Positions 1-5,158 of a stretch of DNA of 5,158 nt are shown here, piece after piece. The notes beneath the pieces were generated by a model. That model was not told the DNA's origin, made no database searches, and saw nothing but the letters and a program-made list of their open reading frames with translations. The position numbers were made by a program, and so were the translations under genes. The stretch is from Flavonifractor avicola (GTDB lineage Bacteria; Bacillota; Clostridia; Oscillospirales; Oscillospiraceae). The DNA is taken from contig DXAS01000113.1 of the NCBI GenBank assembly GCA_019116915.1, forward strand, positions 1-5,158, written 5' to 3'. Every line of letters begins with the position of its first letter. Within the stretch, counting starts at the first letter, position 1.

Positions 1-1737
1 GTTATCATCATGCCCAAGCTGGGCTTCAACATGGACGAGGGGCAGCTGGTCAAGTGGCACAAGGGTGTGGGGGACACGGTGAAAAAGGGCGAGGTGCTCT
101 TTGAGATCAACACCGACAAGACCACCATGCCCGTGGAGGCCACCGAGGACGGCACCGTGCTCAAAATCCTGCTCAACGAGGGGGAGTACGCCGACGTGTT
201 CACCCCCATCGCCGTGGTGGGCCAGCCCGGCGAGAACCCCGACGCCGCCCTGGCCGCCGCAAACGGCCAGGATGCCCCCGTTGCCTCCGTCGCCTCTGCA
301 CCCCAGGCCACCCAAGCTCCGGCCCCGCCGGAGGAGCCGGCCGCACCCGGGGGCGGATACGACTACGATGTGGCCGTCATCGGCGCCGGCCCCGGCGGCT
401 ATGAGACCGCCATCAAGTCCGCCCAACTGGGCAAAAGGACCTGTATCATCGAGAACACCTACTTCGGCGGCACCTGCCTGAACGTGGGGTGTATCCCCAC
501 CAAGGCGCTGATCCAGACCGCCGAGCGCTATGCCGCGGTGAAGGAGGCCGCCAAATTTGCCATTCAGGGCGTGGAGCCCGATCGAGTCACCGTGGACATG
601 AAGGCATTGCAACAGCGCAAGGCCACTGTGGTCAAAACTCTGGTCAATGGCGTAAAGGGCCTGCTCCGGGGCAACCAGGTCACCGTGGTGGAGGGCACCG
701 CCAGCTTCCTGGACCCCCACACCCTGTCGGCGGGCGGGCAGAAAATCACCGCCGAGAATATCATCATCGCCACCGGCTCCAAGGTGTTCATGCCCCCCTT
801 CATCACCCAGGAGGGGGAGAACAACCTGGTCACCAGCACCGAGGCCCTGGACTTGGATCATGTGCCCGGCTCCGTGGCCGTCATCGGCGGCGGCGTCATC
901 GGTGTGGAGTTTGCCTTCCTGCTCAACAAGCTGGGCAGCAAGGTCACCGTACTGGAGCTGATGGATCATATCCTGCCCATGGTGGACACCGAGGTGTCCG
1001 CCATGGCCCAGAAGCGCATGGCCAAGGATGGCATCACCTTCTGTCTGGGTGCCAAGGTCAGCAAGGTGAAGGACAACACCGTCTATTATGAGCTAGACGG
1101 CAAGGCGCAGTCGGTCTCGGCGGATATGGTGCTCATGGCCGTGGGCCGCACCCCCAATACCGACGGGCTCAACGCCGAGGCCATCGGTCTGGAGTTTGAC
1201 CGCAAGGCCATCAAGACCGACGCTCATCTGCGCACCAATATCCCCGGCATCTACGCCATCGGCGATGTCAACGGCAAGGTGATGCTGGCCCACACCGCCT
1301 CACACGAGGGCATGGTGGCCCTGGCCGACATCTGCGGCCACGGCGAGGCGATGAACTACGACCGCATCCCCTCCTGCATCTATCTGGAGCCGGAGATCGC
1401 CTGCATCGGTCTGACCGAAACCCAGGCCCGGGAGCAGTACGGCGACAATCTGAAAATCGGCAAGTTCAACATGGTCGCCAACGGCAAGTCCCTGATCGCC
1501 GGGGACACTGACGGCCTGTTCAAGGTCATTGTCGCAGCCGACACCGGGGAGATTCTGGGCGTGCACCTATACGGCCAGCACGTCACCGACATGATCGGCG
1601 AGATCTCCGTTGCTATGACCGCCGAGGCTACCGCTGAGGAGGTCATAGCCTCCATCCACCCACATCCCACGGTAAATGAGGCCCTGGGCGAGGCCTTCAT
1701 GGCCGCCTGGAACGGCCGGGCCATCAATTCCCTGTGA
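1..1737 (+). CDS. lpdA: Dihydrolipoyl dehydrogenase (E3) with N-terminal lipoyl domain, 5' end cut by window edge
   Basis: Flavoprotein disulfide reductase that reoxidises dihydrolipoamide with NAD+ as the E3 of a 2-oxo acid (or acetoin) dehydrogenase or glycine cleavage complex in the cytoplasm. Counting from the ATG at 10, residues 1-75 form a lipoyl domain with the lipoylation Lys at 37 (TDK motif). An Ala/Pro-rich linker follows (about 76-116). Then come the FAD fold (VIGAGPGG, 123-130), the redox disulfide Cys156/Cys161 (GGTCLNVGC), the NAD fold (VIGGGVIGVE), the second FAD contact (YAIGDV), and the C-terminal dimerisation domain with the catalytic pair His552/Glu557 (HPHPTVNE). All catalytic residues are present. 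The frame is open to base 1 (Val-Ile-Ile before the ATG). Lipoyl domains usually start a few residues before the MPKLG motif, so the true start is probably just outside the window. The Lpd identity is secure, but which complex it serves is not visible here. Confidence 0.95.
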   Translation, partial: VIIMPKLGFNMDEGQLVKWHKGVGDTVKKGEVLFEINTDKTTMPVEATEDGTVLKILLNEGEYADVFTPIAVVGQPGENPDAALAAANGQDAPVASVASAPQATQAPAPPEEPAAPGGGYDYDVAVIGAGPGGYETAIKSAQLGKRTCIIENTYFGGTCLNVGCIPTKALIQTAERYAAVKEAAKFAIQGVEPDRVTVDMKALQQRKATVVKTLVNGVKGLLRGNQVTVVEGTASFLDPHTLSAGGQKITAENIIIATGSKVFMPPFITQEGENNLVTSTEALDLDHVPGSVAVIGGGVIGVEFAFLLNKLGSKVTVLELMDHILPMVDTEVSAMAQKRMAKDGITFCLGAKVSKVKDNTVYYELDGKAQSVSADMVLMAVGRTPNTDGLNAEAIGLEFDRKAIKTDAHLRTNIPGIYAIGDVNGKVMLAHTASHEGMVALADICGHGEAMNYDRIPSCIYLEPEIACIGLTETQAREQYGDNLKIGKFNMVANGKSLIAGDTDGLFKVIVAADTGEILGVHLYGQHVTDMIGEISVAMTAEATAEEVIASIHPHPTVNEALGEAFMAAWNGRAINSL

Positions 1738-2333
1738 GCCTGCAGGTACTCTGCCTGGGTGATAGTCTGACCTATGGCTTTGCCATGCCCAGAGCGCAGA
1801 TCTGGACGGCGCTCTGCGCCGCCCAGGTCGGCGCAGACTTCTGTAATTTGGCCGTCAATGGGAACACAACCGGGGGGATGCTGGCGGCCCTGCCCGGGGC
1901 GTTGGCCGCCCAGGCACCGGATGCGGTCTTCCTGATGGGGGGGACAAACGACATCCTGTACGGCGGCGACCTGCCCGGCGCCAAGGCCAACATGGGCGCC
2001 ATGCTCCATTTGGCGGTCGCCGCCGGCGCCACGCCGCTCATCGGACTGCCCATTCCACCCCACCAGCCGGTTCGGGCGGATTGGGCCGCTCTCTTCCCTG
2101 CGGATGCGCCGGCGCTGCTGGCCGACTATCTGGACTGGCTGCGCCAGTTTGCCGCCGCATTCCATATCCCGGTGGTGGACTTCGCCGGGGAATTCCTTCG
2201 GCGCGCCGCCAGGCGGGGGCTCGCCCCGGCGGCCTGCTATCTGGACGACGGCCTGCACCCCAGCAGCTCCGGCCACCAGGTCATGGCCGGTATCGCCGCG
2301 GACGCGCTGATGCGCCTGGAACACAGGAGGTGA
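1734..2333 (+). CDS. SGNH/GDSL-family hydrolase
   Basis: Small (199 aa) esterase/lipase-like serine hydrolase of the SGNH family, with no signal peptide and therefore probably cytoplasmic. Block I is LGDSLTYG with the nucleophile Ser11. Block II has Gly43 in AVNGNTTGG, block III is GGTNDI with Asn72, and block V is DGLHPSSSGH with Asp172 and His175. The full Ser-Gly-Asn-His set is intact, and the length is normal for the single-domain family. The start is a GTG that overlaps the stop of the preceding E3 gene (GTGA), which points to translational coupling. Its own stop lies within the ribosome binding site of the lipoate ligase gene. The substrate cannot be read from the sequence. The family includes acyl-CoA thioesterases, lysophospholipases and carbohydrate deacetylases. 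Its position between E3 and lipoate ligase hints at, but does not show, a role with acyl or lipoyl substrates. Confidence 0.88.
   Translation: MSLQVLCLGDSLTYGFAMPRAQIWTALCAAQVGADFCNLAVNGNTTGGMLAALPGALAAQAPDAVFLMGGTNDILYGGDLPGAKANMGAMLHLAVAAGATPLIGLPIPPHQPVRADWAALFPADAPALLADYLDWLRQFAAAFHIPVVDFAGEFLRRAARRGLAPAACYLDDGLHPSSSGHQVMAGIAADALMRLEHRR
2325..2333 (+). promoter_or_regulatory. Perfect Shine-Dalgarno for lplA, containing the stop codon of the upstream gene
   Basis: AGGAGGTGA is fully complementary to the 16S anti-Shine-Dalgarno. It ends 10 bases before the GTG at 2344, and its last three bases are the TGA stop of the SGNH hydrolase gene. This supports GTG 2344 as the ligase start and suggests that ribosomes finishing the hydrolase feed the ligase. 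Confidence 0.8.
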
Positions 2334-2343
2334 ACTGCAACCC

Positions 2344-3333
2344 GTGATCCGCTATCTTGAGAGCTCCAGCACCGATCCCTATTTCAACCTGGCTCTGGAG
2401 CAGTATGTCTTTGACCGGCTACCCCGTAGCCAGAGCTACTTCATGCTCTGGCAGAACGACAATACCATCGTCATCGGCAAGCACCAGAACACTTTTTCCG
2501 AGATCAACGGGGCCTATGTCAAAGCCCACGGCGTCCGGGTGGCCCGGCGGCTGTCCGGCGGCGGGGCGGTCTACCACGACCTAGGCAACCTCAACTTTAC
2601 CTTCATCACCGACTATCAGGGCCAGGAGTTCGACTTTGCTACCTTCTGCCGGCCGGTGGTCCGGGCGCTGGAGGACCTGGGTGTGCCCGTGTGTCTGAGC
2701 GGGCGCAACGACATGACCATTCAGGGGAAGAAATTTTCCGGCAATGCGCAGTACATCAAGCAGGGCCGCATCATGCACCACGGTACGCTGATGTTCGACT
2801 CCAACCTGGATGCGGTGGAGCAGGCCCTGCAGGTGTCCAGAGACAAGCTCCAGTCCAAGGGTGTCCCCTCGGTCCGCAGCCGTGTCACCAATATCCGCCC
2901 CTTCCTGTCCCGGCCCATGACCACCCGGGAATTTTGGGACCACCTGCGAGACTTCCTGGACCGGGAACACGGATTGGAGCCGTATGCCCTGACGGAGGTG
3001 GATCTGGGTGCCGTCCGGCAGCTGCGGGACAGCGTATACGCCCGTTGGGACTGGAACTACGGCCAGTCGCCGGCCTATCAGATCGAGAAGCGCCGCCGCA
3101 TCGAGGGCTGTGGGGAGATTCAGGTCTGCCTGGACGCAGACGAGGGCGTCATCCGGGCCATCTCCTTCTACGGGGACTATTTTGGCCTCCAGGACTCCAA
3201 ACTCCTGGCCCAAAAGCTGGTGGGCGTCCGGCTGGAGGAGGCCGCCCTGCGCCAGGCCATCCGCCCGGTGGCGTTGGACAACTATTTCCACGGCATCACG
3301 CCGGATGCCTTCTGCGCCCTGCTCCTGTCATAG
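2344..3333 (+). CDS. lplA: Lipoate-protein ligase A
   Basis: Activates free lipoate with ATP to lipoyl-AMP and transfers it to the lysine of lipoyl domains (E2, GcvH and here probably the E3 lipoyl domain), i.e. lipoate salvage in the cytoplasm. At 329 aa it is full length, close to the roughly 338 aa of E. coli LplA. The catalytic domain (about 1-240) shows GKHQN (45-49), the signature RRLSGGGAVYHDLGNLNF (68-85), SGRNDM (119-124), and KKFSGNA with Lys130 in the position of the catalytic Lys133 of E. coli. HHGTLMFD and SVRSRVTN follow. The C-terminal accessory domain (about 245-329) has the typical GDYFG and YFHGI motifs, so the two-domain form able to do both half reactions is present. The start is GTG, chosen from the Shine-Dalgarno sequence 10 bases upstream. 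It is the last gene of the E3 operon visible here. Confidence 0.95.
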   Translation: MIRYLESSSTDPYFNLALEQYVFDRLPRSQSYFMLWQNDNTIVIGKHQNTFSEINGAYVKAHGVRVARRLSGGGAVYHDLGNLNFTFITDYQGQEFDFATFCRPVVRALEDLGVPVCLSGRNDMTIQGKKFSGNAQYIKQGRIMHHGTLMFDSNLDAVEQALQVSRDKLQSKGVPSVRSRVTNIRPFLSRPMTTREFWDHLRDFLDREHGLEPYALTEVDLGAVRQLRDSVYARWDWNYGQSPAYQIEKRRRIEGCGEIQVCLDADEGVIRAISFYGDYFGLQDSKLLAQKLVGVRLEEAALRQAIRPVALDNYFHGITPDAFCALLLS

Positions 3334-3420
3334 GTGGACTTGTGCAGCAACCGATTATGAGCTTCTGATAGCTGGGAAGGCGCCTGTCGCATACCCCCCA
3401 TCTTAAGATAATACATCAGA

Positions 3421-3443
3421 AGCTTGCTGCTTGTAAGCAAGCT
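3421..3443 (+). terminator. Hairpin downstream of lplA, weak terminator candidate
   Basis: The 8-bp inverted repeat AGCTTGCT (3421-3428) / AGCAAGCT (3436-3443) has a 7-base loop and lies 87 bases after the lplA stop. Only a poor T-rich stretch follows (AGTTTGT), so efficient intrinsic termination is doubtful. No better terminator was found between 3334 and 3450. Confidence 0.3.
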
Positions 3444-3446
3444 AGT

Positions 3447-3815
3447 TTGTCAATACACTGCTGGGTCGGCGACCATGACTCTCTTTTGGATGCTCCGCAA
3501 GCTCTAGTGCTCGGACATCTGCCATGTGAGAAGGATGAGACAGGTATCGCCAGAGCGGTCTCTCTAGGTGTCGTCTGCGGTATATTTTCCGTATTCTCCC
3601 TCTCTCCGCAGACAGAGGGTGTGACCATCACCGGTGCCAAGTATGAACTGCATGATGCTATCCTGACTTCACATACACCGCTTGGGGTCAGCAACGAACT
3701 GATCGGAGTCCAGGTTGATTTATCCCTTCGGAAAGGTTGCCTGCTCCTAGTTTGGGAGGACGAGGAGGCCGATGCGGATAAACTGGCATTGCAGAAAAAC
3801 GAGAAAGAAATATAA
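3447..3815 (+). pseudogene. thiN: Degenerate, internally deleted thiamine pyrophosphokinase
   Basis: The open frame resembles two separated parts of thiamine pyrophosphokinase, which makes TPP from thiamine and ATP. The first part (codons about 4-36) has VGDHDSL, matching the family VGDFDS metal/ATP motif. EKDETG follows, matching EKDxTD with the last Asp changed to Gly (GGT for GAT). The second part (about 44-98) matches the C-terminal thiamine-binding beta domain: FSVFSLSP, GVTITGAKYEL, PLGVSNELIG and KGCLLLVW. The segment between them, which should carry about 50 more residues including GGRxDH, is missing, as are the N-terminal 50 or so residues. The frame is open back to 3372, but the only convenient start is TTG 3447 and no ribosome binding site precedes it. 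Family length is about 200-215 aa, against 122 here. GC is near 50%, clearly below its neighbours. A functional short protein cannot be excluded because the frame is intact to its TAA, but kinase activity is very unlikely. Confidence 0.72.
3573..3613. repeat. 8-bp inverted repeat inside the thiN remnant
   Basis: GTCTGCGG (3573-3580) and its exact complement CCGCAGAC (3606-3613) are separated by 25 bases. They lie close to where the central part of thiamine pyrophosphokinase should be. It may be a chance pairing or a trace of the deletion; no T run follows. Confidence 0.3.
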
Positions 3816-3817
3816 GC

Positions 3818-3901
3818 CTGCAGGGGAGCTCTGAAAAAGGGCTGAGAGGGGCGCAAAGCCCGACCCGACCTGATGTGGATAATGCCAACGTAGGGATGCG
3901 G
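3818..3901 (+). ncRNA. TPP riboswitch aptamer (THI element)
   Basis: The conserved THI-box core is present in order. P1 is CTGCA (3818-3822) with TGCGG (3897-3901), and P2 is GGG (around 3823-3826) with CCC (3864-3866). P3 is AGCTCT (3827-3832) with AGGGCT (3838-3843) around a GAAAA loop. The pyrimidine-binding CTGAGA is at 3842-3847. An optional P3a hairpin follows, GGGC (3849-3852) with GCCC (3858-3861). The pyrophosphate-sensing arm at 3869-3896 contains CCTGATGTGGATAATGCC and CGTAGGGA. It matches the family closely; the known ligand is thiamine pyrophosphate. It stands 102 bases before the thiD start and is followed by a terminator, so TPP binding should switch the operon off. It begins 2 bases after the TAA of the thiN remnant. 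Confidence 0.97.
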
Positions 3902-3916
3902 CGAGTGGGAAGCAGC

Positions 3917-3964
3917 CAGGGCCGAGGACCCGTGGCGTCTGTTCCCGGTACTCGGAACGCCCTG
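3917..3964 (+). promoter_or_regulatory. Candidate antiterminator of the TPP riboswitch
   Basis: CAGGGC (3917-3922) can pair with GCCCTG (3959-3964), CGAG (3923-3926) with CTCG (3951-3954), and ACC (3928-3930) with GGT (3947-3949). That gives 13 base pairs with one G/A mismatch and a 4-base bulge (3955-3958). The pairing uses the whole 5' arm of the terminator and is therefore mutually exclusive with it. A second, weaker alternative pairs 3902-3911 with 3942-3954. How ligand binding blocks either one is not clear from inspection. Confidence 0.5.
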
Positions 3965-3984
3965 CGGGGCGTTCCGAGTTTTTT
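3951..3984 (+). terminator. Rho-independent terminator, expression platform of the TPP riboswitch
   Basis: A perfect 12-bp stem, CTCGGAACGCCC (3951-3962) with GGGCGTTCCGAG (3967-3978), has the 4-base loop TGCG. It is followed directly by six Ts (3979-3984) and then ATT. It lies between the aptamer and the thiD ribosome binding site, so it attenuates transcription when TPP is plentiful. Confidence 0.95.
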
Positions 3985-4003
3985 ATTGGCAGGGGGAATG
4001 TGT

Positions 4004-4801
4004 ATGAAAAAAGTGCTGACCATCGCGGGCAGCGACTCCAGCGGCGGGGCGGGGATCCATGCGGATCTGAAGACCATGACCTGCCTGGGTGTGTACGGCA
4101 TGAGCGCCGTCACCGCCCTCACCGCCCAGAACACCACCGGGGTGTCCGGCGTGCTGGAGGCCACGCCGGTGTTTGTGGCACAGCAGCTGGACTGTGTCTT
4201 TCAGGACATCCGGCCCGACGCGGTGAAGATCGGCATGGTGTCCAACGCGGATATCATCCGGGCTATCGCTGACAAGCTGCGGGAATACCGTGCGGAGCAC
4301 ATCGTGGTGGACCCGGTGATGGTGGCCACCAGCGGCTCCAGCCTGATGCGGGACAGCGCCCTGGCCGCCTTGACAGAGGAGCTGTTCCCCCTGGCGGAGG
4401 TGATCACCCCCAACCTCCCGGAGGCGGAGCGGCTGTGCGGCTTTGCCATCGAGGACGAGGCGGCCATGCTCCGGGCGGCGGAGGCCATCGGGGGCACCCT
4501 GCCCGGAGCGGTGCTGATCAAGGGGGGCCACCGGGCGGACGACGCCGACGACCTGCTGTGGCTCCGTGGAGAAGCTCACTGGTTCCGGGCCCGGCGGGTG
4601 GACAACCCCAACAACCACGGCTCCGGATGCACCCTGTCCTCCGCCATCGCCTCCTTCCTGGCCCTGGGCTGCGGTCTGTCCCAGGCGGTGGAGAAGGCCA
4701 AAGCCTACATTACCGCCTGCATGGAGGCCGGCCTGGACTTGGGTTCTGGCAGCGGCCCGCTGAAGCACAACTACGCCATCAAAGAAGGAGGAAACGTGTA
4801 A
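4004..4801 (+). CDS. thiD: Hydroxymethylpyrimidine / phosphomethylpyrimidine kinase
   Basis: Phosphorylates HMP to HMP-P and then HMP-PP, the pyrimidine precursor for thiamine phosphate synthase, in the cytoplasm. At 265 aa it has the normal ThiD length and the ribokinase-like fold. Visible motifs are TIAGSDSSGGAG (6-17), GMSAVTALTAQNT (32-44, with Gln42 in the substrate-binding position), KIGMVS, VVDPVMVATSG (about 101-111), ITPNLPEAERL and VLIKGGH. The ATP/anion-hole motif NNHGSGCTLSSAIA has the catalytic-region Cys209. The start ATG 4004 (MKKVLTIAGSD) fits AGGGGG at 3991-3996 with 7 bases of spacing. ATG 3998 is too close to that site, and the more distant in-frame ATG at 3875 lies inside the riboswitch. 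It is controlled by the TPP riboswitch and terminator just upstream. Its stop overlaps the next start by one base (TAATG). Confidence 0.96.
   Translation: MKKVLTIAGSDSSGGAGIHADLKTMTCLGVYGMSAVTALTAQNTTGVSGVLEATPVFVAQQLDCVFQDIRPDAVKIGMVSNADIIRAIADKLREYRAEHIVVDPVMVATSGSSLMRDSALAALTEELFPLAEVITPNLPEAERLCGFAIEDEAAMLRAAEAIGGTLPGAVLIKGGHRADDADDLLWLRGEAHWFRARRVDNPNNHGSGCTLSSAIASFLALGCGLSQAVEKAKAYITACMEAGLDLGSGSGPLKHNYAIKEGGNV
4786..4791 (+). promoter_or_regulatory. Ribosome binding site of the thiamine-binding protein gene, inside the thiD 3' end
   Basis: AGGAGG ends 9 bases before ATG 4801. It fixes that start and lies entirely in the last codons of thiD, which suggests translational coupling. Confidence 0.8.
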
Positions 4802-5097
4802 TGAACGCAAGCATTGCCATTCAGGTGCTGCCCAAGGTGCTGGAGCAGGAGGATACCCGCCGCATCGTGGACGAGGTGATCTCCTACCTGGCCTCCACCG
4901 GCTTGCACTACGTGGTAGGGCCCTTTGAGACCACCCTGGAGGGGGATCTGGAGGAGCTGCTGGACATCGTGAAGGAGTGCTGCCGCATCTGCGTGTCCCA
5001 CGGAGAGCCCAGCATGCTGGCCTATGTGAAGATCAGCTACAAGCCGGACGGGGTGTGGACCATTGACGACAAGACCGGCAAATATCAAAACCAGTGA
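4801..5097 (+). CDS. Thiamine-binding protein, MTH1187/YkoF family
   Basis: Small cytoplasmic protein (98 aa) of the thiamine-binding MTH1187/YkoF family, formerly DUF77, which has a ferredoxin-like fold. Recognition rests on the overall pattern: a first beta strand IAIQVLP, a helix EDTRRIVDEVISYLASTG, then LHYVVGPFETTLEGDLEELLDIV (the family GPxxTxxEG region) and the late strand LAYVKISYK. No signal peptide or membrane segment is visible. It is the single-domain form; B. subtilis YkoF has two such units and binds thiamine or its pyrimidine part. The gene starts on the last base of the thiD stop and follows a strong AGGAGG, so it is co-transcribed under the TPP riboswitch. In related loci these proteins accompany thiamine or HMP uptake systems. 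The biochemical role is not well settled, so binding or carrying thiamine/HMP is inference. Confidence 0.85.
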   Translation: MNASIAIQVLPKVLEQEDTRRIVDEVISYLASTGLHYVVGPFETTLEGDLEELLDIVKECCRICVSHGEPSMLAYVKISYKPDGVWTIDDKTGKYQNQ

Positions 5098-5113
5098 AAA
5101 GAAGGAATCTCCC

Positions 5114-5158
5114 ATGAAAACAGCCAATGCCAAAACCCTGCGGGCCCAGGGACTCTCG
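5114..5158 (+). CDS. N-terminal fragment of the next gene in the thiamine operon, cut by window edge
   Basis: ATG 5114 is preceded by AAGGA (5102-5106) with 7 bases of spacing and begins 16 bases after the stop of the thiamine-binding protein gene. Fifteen codons are visible, starting MKTANAKTLRAQG, and the frame is open to the edge. The basic, polar start would suit the cytoplasmic N-terminus of a membrane protein. In comparable loci, genes for ABC transporter permease, substrate-binding and ATPase components follow a thiamine-binding protein. Too little sequence is present to name the product. Confidence 0.65.
   Translation, partial: MKTANAKTLRAQGLS

Noticed and set aside
1380..2324. Long minus-strand open frame of 314 codons across the lpd/SGNH junction
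   Set aside because: It is opposite two well-supported genes, shows no recognisable domain, and is a typical shadow frame in GC-rich DNA.
3349..3404. Missing N-terminus of thiN in another frame (translation containing ELLIAGKAP)
   Set aside because: A short stretch that only vaguely resembles the first beta strand of thiamine pyrophosphokinase; too weak to extend the pseudogene.
3334..3450. Insertion sequence or attachment-site remnant in the spacer
   Set aside because: No paired terminal repeats, target duplication or transposase motif could be found by eye.
3789..3816. Promoter for the thiamine operon: TTGCAG, 16 bases, TATAAG
   Set aside because: The -10 is good (5 of 6) but the -35 is poor (3 of 6). 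A start 6-7 bases downstream would fall at about 3822-3823 and remove the 5' strand of the aptamer P1 helix. The real promoter is probably further upstream and was not identified.
3416..3856. Minus-strand open frame in the spacer
   Set aside because: It runs into the riboswitch on the other strand, has no recognisable motif, and the + strand of the same stretch shows thiamine pyrophosphokinase motifs.
3875..4003. N-terminal extension of ThiD from ATG 3875
   Set aside because: It overlaps the conserved aptamer and the terminator, has no ribosome binding site, and the family alignment begins at 4004.
3983..4810. Minus-strand open frame of 275 codons opposite thiD
   Set aside because: Low-complexity, His/Gly/Val-rich translation with no motifs; an antisense shadow of thiD.

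Overview
The window is GC-rich, densely packed and bacterial, with every supported gene on the + strand. Two functional blocks are separated by a less GC-rich stretch of about 480 bases. The mix suggests a high-GC Clostridia/Firmicutes genome, for example the gut Oscillospiraceae (Flavonifractor-like). The evidence is perfect AGGAGG-type ribosome binding sites, GTG starts, a TPP riboswitch that works through an intrinsic terminator, an E3 subunit with its own lipoyl domain, and a YkoF/MTH1187-type thiamine-binding protein. The taxonomic call is inference from gene content, not a database result.

Block 1 (1-3333) is the 3' end of a lipoate-linked operon. A dihydrolipoyl dehydrogenase (E3) with an N-terminal lipoyl domain enters from the left edge. 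It overlaps by 4 bases a small SGNH/GDSL hydrolase, whose stop codon lies inside the Shine-Dalgarno sequence of a full-length lipoate-protein ligase A. The ligase would load lipoate onto the lipoyl domain of the E3 and onto the E2 (or GcvH) partners presumably encoded upstream. The hydrolase has no obvious role in this pathway and is the odd member.

The spacer (3334-3817) has about 50% GC in the parts counted, against about 70% in a sampled part of lplA. It holds an open frame with clear pieces of thiamine pyrophosphokinase. The frame has no credible start, lacks the central GGRxDH region, and has lost a conserved Asp. It is read here as a decayed, internally deleted gene.

Block 2 (3818-5158) is a thiamine operon. 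A textbook TPP aptamer (3818-3901) is followed by a 12-bp terminator hairpin with a T run (3951-3984). Next come thiD (HMP/HMP-P kinase), a thiamine-binding protein of the MTH1187/YkoF family whose start overlaps the thiD stop, and the first 15 codons of another gene in the same operon. By analogy with ykoFEDC-type loci, that gene may be part of a thiamine or pyrimidine transporter. TPP should shut the block down by promoting termination before thiD.

The strongest points for follow-up are the broken thiamine pyrophosphokinase next to an intact TPP-controlled operon, the mutually exclusive antiterminator/terminator pairings, and the SGNH hydrolase embedded between E3 and lipoate ligase.
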